A DNA stretch of 64,000 nucleotides from Hippopus hippopus (Eukaryota > Mollusca > Bivalvia > Cardiida > Cardiidae): positions 31,211,442 to 31,275,441 of the forward strand of contig OX328112.1 in assembly GCA_946811185.2 (NCBI GenBank). Direction: 5' to 3'. A model generated the notes under the pieces. It was not told where the DNA came from. It was given only the letters and a program-made list of their open reading frames with translations, and made no database searches. This document shows positions 36,286 to 47,632 of this stretch, in pieces (position 1 is the first letter of the stretch; each line of letters begins with the position of its first letter). The position numbers and the translations under genes were made by a program.

Positions 36286-36539
36286 TACATTTTTTTCTGT
36301 CTTTAAAATAGTATAAAATGGTTTCGGAAAAGGAAAAAAATACTGGTTACCCTCATGTCTTCAATAAGTTTCTTCCTCAGGGTTGTGAAACCTTGGGAAT
36401 ATTTGGTAAAATGAAAACCCGTGAATAGATAATAGATAGATAAAAATGGAGATCTTCAGACTGGGGGGAAAAAAACACGCCAATTTACCCGTCAAATAAA
36501 GTCAGGAGAACCTTGACATTTGGACCCGCCATGTATTCA

Positions 36540-36755
36540 GATATCAATTCTTATCCTGGTAAATAAGTGTAACGAAAATTTCAAGCCTATAGTAAAAACC
36601 CAATTTTCGCTATTTTTAAGGTATTTTTGAGAGAAAAAATCTCTGTATCGGACATGTAGATCCAAGATCAGACTGCACGTTTTGTGCAGTCTGATCTTGA
36701 TCTACACAGTCCTCAAAAGGTCACTGAGTCGCGCTTAGCAGCCCAAGTGTTAATC
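36540..36755 (-). repeat. family D foldback, reverse orientation
   Basis: GGACATGTAGATCCAAGATC faces CTGATCTTGATCTACACAGT. Right flank GAGTCGCGCTTAGCAGCCC. Confidence 0.7.
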
Positions 36756-37015
36756 GTCTGTATCTTTCGATATCACCAATAGTAACGGAAAAAAGTGTGT
36801 AGGTATTAGATTCATTTGGAAATTCTTACTGGTTGACATTTAGCTGTCCGAAATCCGCTCGAAATTCATGCAAAATCCTCTACCTGTCGGATCCCGTATG
36901 CTATGCATATTGACATACCATTCTAAATTGTTTTTAATCTCAATTTTTTTTTTTTAATCTCTAATTAATAAATGCGTCATGTTCAATGGAAAGGTTTTTC
37001 AATTCATCTGAAAAA

Positions 37016-37213
37016 AGTATCGACAGAAGTAAGCTGACCTGGGTCGGAATTTTCTGCTATCAGTCAATTTTTTTACACGTCAAAAGACCATTCTACTTCA
37101 TGATTCAACAGGCTCGTAGGCAATTTGGAACCATATTATGCTATGACGTCCTTAGTACAATGTACATATTACAAAGATACATTAAACCCCCTTTTCCCAG
37201 GGCGTTGCTCAAC
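37016..37213. repeat. family A part, reverse
   Basis: AAGTATCGACAGAAGTAAGC to CCCAGGGCGTTGCTCA. Only one outer end is recognisable and the central hairpin is missing. Confidence 0.5.
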
Positions 37214-37230
37214 TGGTTCATTCAAACAGA

Positions 37231-37558
37231 TTGATTGATTGATTGAATGATTGAATGGTGTATAACGACGTTTTCAACATTATTCGGGTTATATCGCAGC
37301 AGCCAGTGCACCTACCCATGCTTTCCTGGAGCCCTTTTTTAGCAGTACTCCGCACACAATTTTCTTTCCAAGCCGCTTGCTGCTTTCCCACATAGCCATC
37401 GTCTAGACAAGGGTCAGCGGTGGGAGAGGAATGAATCCTGTCGCAATGACCGTCATCAGTCCTCAGAAAGAAATTGGCCGAGCCAGGGATCGAACCCACA
37501 ACCCCCTGTTCTCAAGTCCTGTACGCTACCAACTGAGTAACCGGGGCTTGGCTTAAGT
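37231..37558 (-). repeat. SINE-1 with 11-bp target duplication
   Basis: Tail TTGATTGATTGATTGAATG at the low end, tRNA-like head CTGAGTAACCGGGGCTTGGC at the high end. Flanked by ATTCAAACAGA at 37220-37230 and 37559-37569. Inserted at the edge of a family A remnant. Confidence 0.85.
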
Positions 37559-37714
37559 ATTCAAACAGAAATTATGTAACTTTCTTTATGTAGAAGTCTT
37601 TTGGAAAAGTTAAGGCTTTACTACACAATGAAATTTTAGACTACTTAAATTGAAACATAAACAAGCGCAAAATTAATGGTGGCTCAAAAGATGAAGTTTG
37701 TCTTTGATAGGGTA

Positions 37715-37782
37715 GAAAAACATTGTTAGAAAAGGAGAAAATGCTGGTTACCAGCATTTTCTCCTTATATCACAATGTTTTC
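37715..37782. repeat. family C palindrome
   Basis: AGAAAAGGAGAAAATGCTGG with centre GGTTACC. Right arm ends CTCCTTATATCACAATG. Confidence 0.7.
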
Positions 37783-38423
37783 AAAAGCCTTTTCTTTCAG
37801 GGTCGTTCATAGTCGGGAAATGTGTAGTAAATGGTTAAGAAAAAGTTTGGGTTGACCTCTCTCTATCTTCTATCTCCTCTCAGGGCGGGGGGACGGGACC
37901 GAGAACCAATGTGAAGGAGCATCCGTTCTGCGGAGCTCAACTTTTTGCCTTGTATAAGGCTATATTGTACGTGGAGTATGCAGTTTTATTTTCAATTTAT
38001 AAAACCGTCCGATGGCTTTATTGATATCGACATTTAGACAGGGTTTCATCGACACCTCGGCAGAGTTCAACAAATGACAAATCTGTCTCTTACAACAGGC
38101 TTTCTTGTTTCTTTTGAGCAAAACGATATAATACAAGGAATCAATTAGAGCAAATTACATATTCCCCTCCATCTCTAAAACTAAGCAGTTCCTAAAATTC
38201 CGTTTTAGATTATGCATCTGAAAAGTATTTCACCCAACCACTATAAATAGAGTAGTAAAGTTAAGCTCAAAGTACCCATATCGGTCAGTTGATATAGCCC
38301 AGGGGTCCTAACTGTTTCTCCCATTAATTGAATCAATATGCTCATTCTATTCTTCTTCTTTATTATTATTTTTTTTTTATCATTGTTTTATTTTCATGTC
38401 TTTTAGGACAGAAAACGTCGGCA
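37783..38423. other. no gene seen
   Basis: No gene or named repeat found. Confidence 0.3.
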
Positions 38424-38460
38424 TTCATTCATTCATTCATTCATTCATTCATTCATTCAA
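38424..38460. repeat. (ATTC)n microsatellite
   Basis: Nine uninterrupted ATTC units. Confidence 0.9.
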
Positions 38461-38680
38461 TCATTTTTTTTTTTCAATCAATTACCATTTAATAATCGTG
38501 TTAAAAAAAAACATTGTGCGAAAAGGTGAGGATCAATGGGATCTTAAAAACGAAGGATCGGTTTAAAAAGGCCTTAATACCAAACGAATAAACGAAGGAA
38601 AAATGAACTGAGTAATAACAAGCGGGCATCGGAATGTAAGTTCGTACCTGTAACCCTTTCAACATTGGAAATGGATCATA

Positions 38681-38942
38681 CTCTCTGAAGAGGGAACTAA
38701 AGGCAGCTCCAAAAAGTATCGACCAATATCATCCTGTGTTGTTCGCGCAGGCTGACATGGGTCAAAACCTTTTGCTATATGTTCATTTTCTGCATGTCAA
38801 AAGACCAGTCTACCTCATGATTCAGTCAGTTACAAGGCAAATTTGATTTCATGCATCCATAGTTATGTTGATGACTTGCTTGGTATAACGGATCACGGAC
38901 ATTAATAATTATCAAACCCCGTTTTGCCACAGCATGACTCAA
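38681..38942. repeat. family A foldback MITE, reverse
   Basis: GATCATACTCTCTGAAGAGG at the left to CCACAGCATGACTCA at the right, with internal ACCTCATGATTCAGTC marking reverse orientation. Confidence 0.6.
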
Positions 38943-38954
38943 AAGTTCGTTCTT

Positions 38955-39020
38955 AACATTGTGGAAAACGGAGGAAACTGCTTGCAACAAGCAATATCTC
39001 CCTTTCCCCACTATATTTTC
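38955..39020. repeat. family C palindrome, variant centre
   Basis: AACATTGTGGAAAACGGAGG faces CTCCCTTTCCCCACTATATT around TTGCAACAAGCAA. Confidence 0.55.
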
Positions 39021-39162
39021 GGGAGCCTGAGCAGGTTTAAAGAATCGTGATGCACGCCGAGTGAAGACTTCAATTTAACAAAATAATTGACTTGTCAATA
39101 ATGAAAGCATCTGCAGAGGACAAATTAAAGGTAGCACAAATAATATTTGTCATTGAAAGAAT

Positions 39163-39230
39163 AGAAAATGCAGTTGAAAAAGGAGAAAATGCTGGTTACC
39201 AGCATTTTCTCCTTTTCCAACGATGTTTTC
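39163..39230. repeat. family C palindrome
   Basis: Left flank GCATCTGCAGAGGACAAATT and GAATAGAAAATG; arms and GGTTACC centre intact. Confidence 0.7.
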
Positions 39231-39433
39231 AAAAGTACTCTTCCCCGAAATCGTTAAAAAAACGAGATTTTTCGGTAAAGAATTATCAATGTGCATGACA
39301 TTATTCTGAAAAACGCCTCCTGTTTCCCTTTATTACGTTACACAGTGGCATATTATGTCTTATTGGGACTCTGCCTTTTCGTTTGCTATTAATTTAAGTA
39401 GCCACAAAAAAGCGAATAGAAGTAAAAGCACAT

Positions 39434-39697
39434 ATGGCCTGCAACACGCGAAAAGGGGCATTCGGACATTTGCGTAAAGTGTCGTCTCGGATCAGCCTGC
39501 GCAGTCCGACCAGGCTAATCCGAAACGACACTTTCCGTTTTTATGTAATATTCTGTTTTGCACAAGTCTACTGCAGCACAAAATCTAATGTAGTCGTAAA
39601 GTGCCGTCTCGGATTAGCCTGCGCGGACTGCGCAGGCTGATCCGAGACGACACTTTACGCAAATGTCCGAATGCCCCTTTTCGCGTGGTGCAAGCCA
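39434..39697. repeat. family B foldback MITE
   Basis: ATGGCCTGCAACACGCG at the left, GTGGTGCAAGCCAT at the right. Flanking TAT/ATA suggests a TA-type target duplication. Confidence 0.75.
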
Positions 39698-39819
39698 TAT
39701 TATAATGTCAACGTTCTTTTATGCACTTGCGTATTGAGCGTTATGGGCGTTATGCCCTTGTGTTTTCCACAGTTTCAGTCAATACTGGTAAAAGCACAAC
39801 TAGTGCAATACATGTATAC

Positions 39820-39975
39820 ACTAAATACGTTAAAGTGCCCTGCGGAACTTAGGATGGGTTTAATCCTGTGTCCTGCACGATCCCCCGTAGTAAAACTTAC
39901 AGTCTTCCGAGGGCGTAGCCTAATGTGCAACCTGTGGCAACGATGAATAAACCGGTAAACTGAAATCAATAACAA
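39820..39975 (+). repeat. SINE-4 tail fragment
   Basis: CTTAGGATGGGTTTAATCC, CTGTGTCCTGCACGATCCCC and GGCAACGATGAATAAACC correspond to the 3' half of the SINE-4 copy at 46.4-46.7 kb. Confidence 0.55.
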
Positions 39976-40165
39976 CACTGCAGAGGCAAAGTCAGACTTT
40001 AATTTCTATACTATCTGAAAGAGCTCATTAGATTGGATTTTGGCTACTATTCCACACACACCACAAATTCCATGAACTGCCATGAACTGATAATGTCTGA
40101 ATTCATGGAAATTTGTAAACTGTCTTGTCCGATTCGTAATGTACTTCGATATAGATATGATACAA

Positions 40166-40541
40166 GGAGGATTATTATACTGCAAAGAAATTTCCCGTGA
40201 TCTGATTGGATAATATGCCCCGAACATATATATCATGTACACAGGCAAAACCCACGTAAAAGCAGTTTCCCTCTCGGGAGCCCCGTGTACATGACTACAC
40301 TTTCAACACAACATCCAAAATGGCGGCGTATATCAAGATTAACATCAAGATTATGCACCAAACTGCACGTATTACCAAGGTTTCAGTGACGTCAGTTCCC
40401 AGTGACGTCAGTTTTCATTGAATTGGGGCACTCAGAAGGGAAATTCTACTTCGTCAGCGTACTCAGTTTTTGAAACCAAAAAACAGGTAAATTTCGCTTA
40501 ATACACGTTGGAATGGTAAAACTTTGCAGTATAATAAATCC
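40166..40541. repeat. element with ~25-bp inverted ends
   Basis: GGATTATTATACTGCAAAG near the left end is mirrored by CTTTGCAGTATAATAAATCC near the right. No coding capacity; a MITE-like unit next to the hairpin that follows. Confidence 0.5.
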
Positions 40542-40685
40542 GTTGTACTGTCAGGTGGCAGGGGGACTTGGAAACTTGTTCACGGCTGTGGTGAATCATG
40601 TCGCCCCGAGCCTTCGGCTCGGGGCGACATGATTCACCACAGCCGTGAACAAGTTTCCAAGTCCCTTGCCACCTGACCGTACAAC
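40542..40685. repeat. 144-bp hairpin
   Basis: Arms of about 69 bp start GTTGTACTGTCAGGTGGCA and end with the inverse GTACAAC. They are almost perfect across GGACTTGGAAACTTGTTCAC, and the centre is CCGAGCCTTCGGCTCGG. Confidence 0.85.
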
Positions 40686-41194
40686 TAATATAGTGTTACG
40701 AATGTCGTGGGATTCGACTGGAATCGCACTAATGTTCTCAAGATATCACTAATGTTGTCAAGATATCACTACGATTTACAAAAATATTAGAAATACTGCA
40801 CCAACATTTGAAATCAGCTACGAATAAGTTAAGAGCACTTCGAATGCTCTTACGAATCCGGGACGACTAAAAAAACATTTCGAAACTTTTCGTAACTTTT
40901 CTTGACAAATCCGTCTGATTTTCTCTCGGGATAAGTATTAAGAGGCCCTCAAACCTGCTTCGGCATCACGAGTCCCCGAAAAAACTTACGTACTAATGCC
41001 TCCAAACTAGTAACGATTCAGTTACGTAGCATAAAAAATGCACGATGAATTTGTTACAAATTAACTACGATTTTTTGGAATCGGGAATTCATGGCTAAGA
41101 TTTGAATAGCTAAAAACTTTTCACCATGAATTCCCGATTGCTCAAGAATTGCAAGAACTAACTACAACAAGCAGTTTCGTTGAAATGATATCCC

Positions 41195-41487
41195 CCGCCG
41201 AAAAATTTGCTTGACCGCGTAACTTAAAATCGCTCCCAGTTGGCTATTTTTCATCGAATCAAAAATAAGAAAAAAACTACGAATGGCGGAATGGGTTGTT
41301 GTACACACGTATGAAGTTTCACGAAATTCCGTCCAACGGTATTGGAGATATTCTTCCGGACGGACACACAGACAGACGGACGGACGGACGGAAGGACAGA
41401 CGGACGGGCGGATGGAAGGACGGAAGGACGGACGGACGGACGGACAACGCTAAAACTATATCCCTCCGCCTTCGGCAGGGGATAAAT
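41195..41487. repeat. repeat with internal GGAC microsatellite
   Basis: AAGTTTCACGAAATTCCGTC, then about 95 bp of GGAC/GGAA units, then ATCCCTCCGCCTTCGGCAGG. I recall this layout as common in bivalve genomes; the family name is not certain. Confidence 0.6.
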
Positions 41488-41889
41488 ATATGGGCGATTC
41501 AGTTAGAAATTTCACGAATTCATTACGATTCATTTACAAATGATAAAATTTATCAATTTGTTGGGTTCGTGGTCTGTGTGCATTAACAGCGTATGTTTTT
41601 TTTTTATACTTTAGTAGAGATATAAAAACTATCAAACGCAAAATCTAGGTCCTCATCTCTGTAACATTTTACCACACAGTCCTGGCATTTATGTGGTCCT
41701 GACTGACAACATTGTTGGGAAAGGACAAGCGCTGGTTTCTCCTTTTCCGCAATTTTTTTTTTTTTACCTCTTAACAGATAAATCTCACCATCTTAGCCAA
41801 ATTTCGTTTACTGTCTGCAAATACTTTTAAATGGTCTAGTCTAAAATTTTGCCATATACGGAAAGGGTTTACCATACGCGAAAGGCAAG

Positions 41890-42100
41890 ATGTTTTGTGA
41901 TGCAAGTGTAAGGCTCTCAAACTGGAGGTCCCGGGTTTTAGCCTCACCGTAAGCACTGGTTTTTCGTGGGAGTGTCCTTGGGCAAGACACTTCAGAGCCT
42001 TAGCCTACTGGTAAAACCCAGAACATACATCAATACGTGAGCAGTTACTTCGATGTGACTGAAATAAGGTTAAGTGACATAAAACATTAAACAAGAGGTT
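41890..42100 (+). repeat. SINE-5-like repeat
   Basis: GGAGGTCCCGGGTTTTAGCC is a degraded B box, followed by GAGTGTCCTTGGGCAAGACA, a motif I recall from several animal SINEs. Confidence 0.5.
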
Positions 42101-42165
42101 TTTGTTAACGGCATAAATCAAGACGAGACAGTACGGAACGTACAGTCTGAAATTGAATATTATAT

Positions 42166-42429
42166 GGCCTGCAACAAGCGAAAAGGGGCATTCGGACATT
42201 TGCGTAAAGTGTCGTCTCGGATCAGCCTGCGCAGTCCGCGCAGGCTAATCCGAGACGGCACTTTACGACTACATTAGATTTTGTGCTTCAGTAGACTTGC
42301 GCAAAATAGAAAATTACATAGAAACGGAAAGTGTCGTTTTGGTTGAGCCTGCGCGGACTGCGCAGGCTGATCCGAGACGACACTTCACGCAAACGTCCGA
42401 ATGCCCCTTTTCGCGTGTTGTAGGCCATA
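42166..42429. repeat. family B foldback MITE, internally inverted
   Basis: Outer ends match (TGGCCTGCAACAAGCG, TGTTGTAGGCCA). The middle part (GACTACATTAGATTTTGTGC) is reversed relative to the copies at 13.9 and 39.4 kb. Confidence 0.7.
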
Positions 42430-42456
42430 TTGTCTGCATGTCTATTCGAGCATATA

Positions 42457-42772
42457 GCCGAGCCCCGGTAGTTTAGTCGGTATCGTGCAGTACTTGAGAA
42501 CAAGGGTCGCATGTTCGATCACTGGCTCGGCCATTTTCATTCCGAGGACTGATGCCAGTCATTGCAACAGGACTCATTCCTCTCTCACCGCTGACTATTG
42601 TTTCGACAATTGTTATGTGGGAAAGCAGCCAAGTGGCTGGTAAGGAAAGAAAATTGTGCAGAGTACTGGTAAAAGAAACTTTATGAAAGCATGGATAGGT
42701 GCACCGGCCGCCATGAAATAACTGAAATAATGTTGAAAACGGAGTTAAACACCATACAATCAATCAATTATC
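42457..42772 (+). repeat. SINE-1 with 10-bp target duplication
   Basis: Head GCCCCGGTAGTTTAGTCGGT, tail CCATACAATCAATCAATT. Flanked by CGAGCATATA at 42447-42456 and 42773-42782. Confidence 0.85.
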
Positions 42773-42876
42773 CGAGCATATAAGATAAAAATCTTTCGTT
42801 AATTTGTAATTTGCCAGAGCTTAACCCTTTCCCAAACAATCCCTGGTTTTTACGGGTCACGAATATAAGCCTTTTG

Positions 42877-42946
42877 AAAACATTGTGGGAAAAGGAGAAA
42901 ATGCTGGTAACCAGCATTTTCTCCTTTTCCCACAATGTTTTCTACC
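42877..42946. repeat. family C palindrome, near perfect
   Basis: AAAACATTGTGGGAAAAGGA and its exact inverse around CTGGTAACCAG. One of the cleanest copies, suggesting recent origin or selection for pairing. Confidence 0.8.
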
Positions 42947-43177
42947 CTATCATATGGAAAAATCATCGTTTTAGCAACTGTTAATTTGTCATCTGCAAAA
43001 TGCTTTCAATTTGGTCTAGTCCAAAATTTGCCGTTTGGGAAAGGGTTAAAGAACTAAATGCAGAGCACTTGGAAAAGAAGCGTTTTTTTTTTTCGTTCTC
43101 TTTTACTGTTCCTTAAAAGTTTATGATGATCTTATGCCTATTAACCCTTTTCACACGGTCTTGAGAAAGAGTCCTTT

Positions 43178-43245
43178 TGAAAATATGGTGAAAAAAATGT
43201 GAAATTACTTGTAATCAACATTTTCTCCTTTTCCTACCATGTTTA
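43178..43245. repeat. family C palindrome, diverged
   Basis: GAAAATATGGTGAAAAAAAT-like left arm (one base differs) and TTTCTCCTTTTCCTACCATG right arm, with a decayed centre. Confidence 0.5.
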
Positions 43246-43439
43246 CCAACCTTTGAACAACAAATTTCAATTTTTGAGATATCTTTATTGCCGTCTGCAT
43301 ATATTTTCAATATGGAAAATATTTTTTTTTTTGTAAAACTTTGTCGTTTGGTAAAAGTTAAATATAACTTTTTACTTAATGGTAATATTTTCGACTCGAC
43401 CAAACTGAAACCACATGCAGACGACGAAATAAATGTAGC

Positions 43440-43500
43440 TCAAAGGATGATTTCTGTCTTTTATAGGGTAGAAAACATTGTGGAAAAAGAAGAATATGCT
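43440..43500. repeat. family C left half
   Basis: CTCAAAGGATGATTTCTGTC and GGTAGAAAACATTGTGG survive; the right arm is missing. Confidence 0.45.
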
Positions 43501-43635
43501 GGCTAAAGCCATGTTAAACATGCTTTCAGTTACATCGAGGCGACCAATGCACCTATCCTGTAGTTTCTCTTCACCAATATTTTGCATAAGATCCTTTCAG
43601 TGCCACCAGACCCTGTCTGACATTAGAGCCCGGTG

Positions 43636-43688
43636 AACAGACAGACAGACGGACAGCCAGACAGACAGAGAGCCAGACAGACAGACAC
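43636..43688. repeat. (AGAC)n microsatellite
   Basis: AGAC units with GGAC and AGCC interruptions. Confidence 0.9.
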
Positions 43689-44282
43689 TCTAAAGACTGG
43701 TAATTACTGATAAAATACAAAAAGATAAGGTAGAGGAACGGATAAAAGAATAATTAATATGTGATTAGCTGCTTCAAGAAGATTTTTATATTCGATATCA
43801 GGTAAACATAATGGTCAGTCTTTTGTATTGATAATTTAAACAGTTAGTACCCCCGGGCTACGTCTAACATACCAATACGGGTTTCTAGGGCTTAGAGTTT
43901 TAATGCTATATATAGACGTGGGGATAAAATATATTACGTTGAATTTTAAAACAGAATTCAAGCGTTTGTTTGGTTTCAGAGACAAACGAGCGTATGTAGT
44001 TTTTTCTAAAAGGTCGTTTAATTCAGTCTGGTTGTTACAACAAATAAAGACAACCTGAAGTAAAGTGAAATATTTGTTATATTTGAAAAACAGCTGAGGC
44101 ATCGATGAACCTCTGTCTCATTTCCAAATGGACAAACCCGTAGAGATGTTTTGTAAATTGTGAATAAAACCTGCATTTGTAGCATATATGTAAGCCTTAC
44201 AAATGGCAAAAAGTTGAGCACCACCAAATGTGTGCTCCTTTACTTTGACCAACGTCCCCCCCCCCCATCCCCAACCCCCTGC

Positions 44283-44422
44283 CCAGAGAGAGAGGAGAGG
44301 AGAGAGAGAGAGGAGAGCAGAGAGAGAGAGAGAGAGAAGAGAGAGAGGAGAGGAGAGGAGAGGAGAGAGAGAAGAGAGAAGAGAAGAGAAGAGAGAGAGA
44401 GAGAGAGTGTGTGTCTGTGTGT
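44283..44422. repeat. (GA)n-rich microsatellite
   Basis: GAGAGA with GAGGAGA variants, ending in GTGTGTCTGTGTGT. All long frames over it are low complexity. Confidence 0.95.
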
Positions 44423-44424
44423 AC

Positions 44425-44650
44425 GACGCTCTGGCAAAAGGGGTTTGATGCATCTTTGTAAAGCAATGTACTATGCAATCCAGTGTGTCCAACAACGCAT
44501 TGAATCATGAGGTAGAATGATCCTTTGACTTGCAGAAAATTTATAAAAAGCAAAATGTTTCCGACCGATGTCAGCCTGCGCGGACTGCGCCGTCTGACGT
44601 TCGATACCTTTTGCAGATGCAATAAACCCCCTTTTCACAGAGCATGGCCA
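44425..44650. repeat. family A foldback MITE, diverged
   Basis: Left end ACGCTCTGGCAAAAGGGG, hairpin GTCAGCCTGCGCGGACTGCG, right end ACAGAGCATGGCCA. Confidence 0.6.
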
Positions 44651-45420
44651 ATTTGTTCACGAAATGTTTACAGTTTTGCACAAAGTATGGTGTTGGGCTT
44701 TCTGAGCGCTGTCCGTCAACAAGTGTCTGCATCTACATGTTATATAGAACCCCTGGCGAGGTACAAGTGCTCTTCATGGCGCTTGCAAATTTGCGTTTTA
44801 AATGATAACAAAGTGTATGTTAACTCTTTCATGATAAGGTGATGCATCTAGTGGATGTGTTAAACGGTCAATAGGCAGTCAACATTTCCAAACGTTATAC
44901 GCCAAAATATACCACTTTTGTGTTTATCAGTAGATCAATGTGAGTTTGCAAGATATTCACACATCCAGCACAGTCGCAACGACGTGCAAACTGGATAATC
45001 CGCACTAATACAAGCACCCCAACATCTTGTCTAAAGCCTGTTCCATTTGCAGTAGTTGAAGGGATTTAATTATGCCAGCTGCAACAAAGCGAATACAAGA
45101 AAAGACATAGTGATAAACCATTAGGGAGGAAGGGAAGTGAGGTTGTATTGTTAGGAGTTAAAAAACATCGTAACTTAATTTAGTTATCCCAGCCATCTCT
45201 TCAAATAAATGATAGAAAAAGTAAATTGAATGAATAGCACTGATATCATGTACTCATACATGTATACAGAAATAAAACCATTGTAACTGGTTCAAAAGTT
45301 CGTGTATATATTAATATATTTAGTAATTTACAAATTTAAGAACTGATATATTAATGTCAAGAATGACACCTTTAGTCTCGTAATATTGGTTGGCAAAAAT
45401 GGTTTTGATGCTTTCTTCTT

Positions 45421-45550
45421 GTGTCACAATTCCACATGTGTCAGACAATTCCACGTGCTCGTTTGTCACACAATTTCACACGTAACCCTGTGTCACACAG
45501 TTTCCCGCGCTCGAGTGTCACACAATTTTACGTGATTGGGTTTCACAAAA
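45421..45550. repeat. ~33-bp imperfect tandem repeat
   Basis: Four loose units of GTGTCACACAATTCCACGTG. It lies just past the P450 stop codon and would be in the 3' UTR or downstream flank. Confidence 0.55.
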
Positions 45551-45570
45551 CGTGAAAGTACAGTTTTCTT

Positions 45571-45781
45571 TTAAGTTCTAGCAAGTAATCTACACTGAAA
45601 ACTTGGAACTTGTAATACTGGTCCAATTTCAAATAGATTTGGATCGTTGGGAAGTAGTTCGGCGTTTTCCGGTGGAAGGATATCGAAATGCTGTAATACG
45701 GCTGCGATATAAACAAATAACCTGGTGTGTGATAATGACTTCCCTACACAGATTCTTGAGCCCAGGCCATAAGGGAATAAT
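45571..45781 (-). CDS. cytochrome P450, last exon (haem-binding)
   Basis: Terminal exon of a microsomal P450 monooxygenase. It encodes FPYGLGSRICVGKSLS, which fits the haem-ligand signature FxxGxRxCxG with the axial cysteine in RICVG. It then encodes a typical P450 C-terminal tail (LFVYIAAVLQHFDILPPENA) and ends in TAA after LLART. The acceptor is TTTCAG directly before ATTATTCCC. The incoming phase matches the upstream exon: TC plus A gives Ser, so the join reads ELRRS-LFPYG. It is too short and lacks a start Met, so it is easy to miss. The joined five exons encode 315 residues, against about 500 for a complete P450. Confidence 0.9.
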
Positions 45782-45999
45782 CTGAAAGAGAAAAAACCGC
45801 AACAAAGAGCAAATAAGACAAAAAAGATATACGACCAAGGCGCTAAGCTGGGTCATTCAATTAAATCTTTACCAAACAACAAAATGTTAGACTTGTACAA
45901 AATGAAACTATTTGCATACGACAACATAAGTGTTACTTAAAAATTGAAATTTGTTTCTGGAATGGTAGAAACTTTGTGGGAAAAGGAGAAAAAAATGGT

Positions 46000-46066
46000 T
46001 CCACTCGTGAAAAAATTACCAATGATGTTCACTCGATGAAATAAATTTCGATCTTCCACCGTTAAA
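46000..46066. repeat. family E fragment
   Basis: CACTCGTGAAAAAATTACCA then CACTCGATGAAATAAATTTC; only the palindrome region. It lies in a P450 intron. Confidence 0.55.
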
Positions 46067-46167
46067 AAAAATCAATCAAATGTATCCTACCACACAACAA
46101 TATACCGTAATGTCAGAGCTCCAGATAAGAGGGATTAATGGTATTCTAAATACATTATTTCTTTTCC

Positions 46168-46242
46168 AAACCCTATGTTATGGGTACTCATTAGAATCGT
46201 CTCGATGAGACGATTCTAATGAGTACCCATAACATAGGGTTT
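46168..46242. repeat. perfect 36-bp-arm hairpin
   Basis: Arm 46168-46203 begins AAACCCTATGTTATGGGTAC. Its exact inverse occupies 46207-46242, with loop GAT. No mismatch was found by eye. Intronic to the P450 gene. Confidence 0.9.
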
Positions 46243-46364
46243 AGTGGAGAAAAATTAATATTTTTAATTTTGAAATCAAAATCACTCCCTCTATCTGGAG
46301 CTCTGGTAATGTGTTCGGCTTTAAAGAATAAAGGGACTATGGTAATGTACTATAGGTCTCGATC

Positions 46365-46680
46365 AACTCTAATAGCTCAGGTGGAAAAGCGTAAGACTTG
46401 TGAACGTCAAATCTTGGGCCACTTGAGGGTGTTGGTTCGATCCCCACGGCTGGCCACCTGAAATTACTAGAAGGTCTTTCGTGTGATACGTTAAACCTAG
46501 GTCCCGTGTGGCAGTGGTTATACTAAACACGTTAAAGAACAAGGCGTAACTTAGGATAGTTTCGTCCTGTATCCTGCACTTTCCCCTGTAACAAAGCTAG
46601 CAATCTTATGGAGGCGTCGCCCATATGGGCAACCGGTGTAGACGATTAATACACGAAAATCAACCAACCAACAACAGGTT
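46365..46680 (+). repeat. SINE-4
   Basis: tRNA-like head: A box AATAGCTCAGGTGG and B box TTGGTTCGATCCCC. Body ACGTTAAAGAACAAGGCG, GGCAACCGGTGTAGACG, and tail CAACCAACCAAC. It lies in the P450 intron, antisense to the gene. Confidence 0.7.
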
Positions 46681-47159
46681 TCTATGTTATATCACGTCGT
46701 TTGCAAAAGTAAATTAATACCAAACATGCTGAATTTTAAAGATCAACATAACAATTCTCAATCCTCATACTGAAGTCGAACAATTAAGTAAAGTTTAACA
46801 TTTTTTCCAGACAGGCTGAGACAGCAAAACATACACATGTCTATCTTGAAATATTTTGCAGACGAAAATTACATATGGCTGAAATAATGGTAGTATCTGG
46901 CAAATGTTAAGATTTAAAAACGAAAACAAATTTACTTCTTGTGCAGTTTTGGGTCAAATTTTACTAAAAACTTATACTTTTTATAATCCACCAGTGAATT
47001 TTATGTAACTTTTTTCTTGCAGGAACAAATTGCCCTCATTGTTTATCTCCCTTACTAACGTAAATATCATTAAGTTCCTTAAGGTACTTCTAAGCCCTTC
47101 CAAATTGGTTGACTATCATGAAAGATAAATTTTTGATGAGATATTCAATGTTTTCAGTG

Positions 47160-47632
47160 AATACCATAAAAGAAATAGGATAGTTGTTTGTTTCAGTGAA
47201 AATTATTTTTCACGCGATGAAAGAAATTTTGATCATAAACTGAAACAAACGATTATCCTTTTTTTATTTCATGCTTTTCGGTAGTTAATAGATTAATAAT
47301 GGTGGAATATGGTTTGATATTTTATGTAACGACTAGTGAAAAATACCGTTTCCATATTTTCTAACTCTGCAATTGAAGGCGGAAACAGTAGGTACCGCAC
47401 GCCAGTTACATAGGTAAACAATGCGTGCTATTCAAAAAGACGGGGAATTACTGAAAACAACTGTGCCGAATTTTGATGAAAATCCCAACAAAAAGAAGGT
47501 TAGAAGCATGAAATAAATAGAATATTTGTTTTTTTTTTCAGTGAGAAGATCAAAATTTATTTCATCTCATGGCAGAACCACTCGTGAAAATCTTTCCAAT
47601 GCTGTTCACTCGATAAAATAATCTCCGACCGA
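47160..47632. repeat. family E repeat, longest copy
   Basis: Contains TGCTTTTCGGTAGTTAATAG, GGTAAACAATGCGTGCTATT, GGGGAATTACTGAAAACAAC and ATTTATTTCATCTCATGGC in the order of the copy at 530. Both ends have the foldback pair. Confidence 0.6.

Noticed and set aside
44118..44622. Long frames on both strands over the GA repeat
   Set aside because: Dinucleotide repeats stay open in several frames; the peptides are Arg/Glu or Leu/Ser homopolymers.
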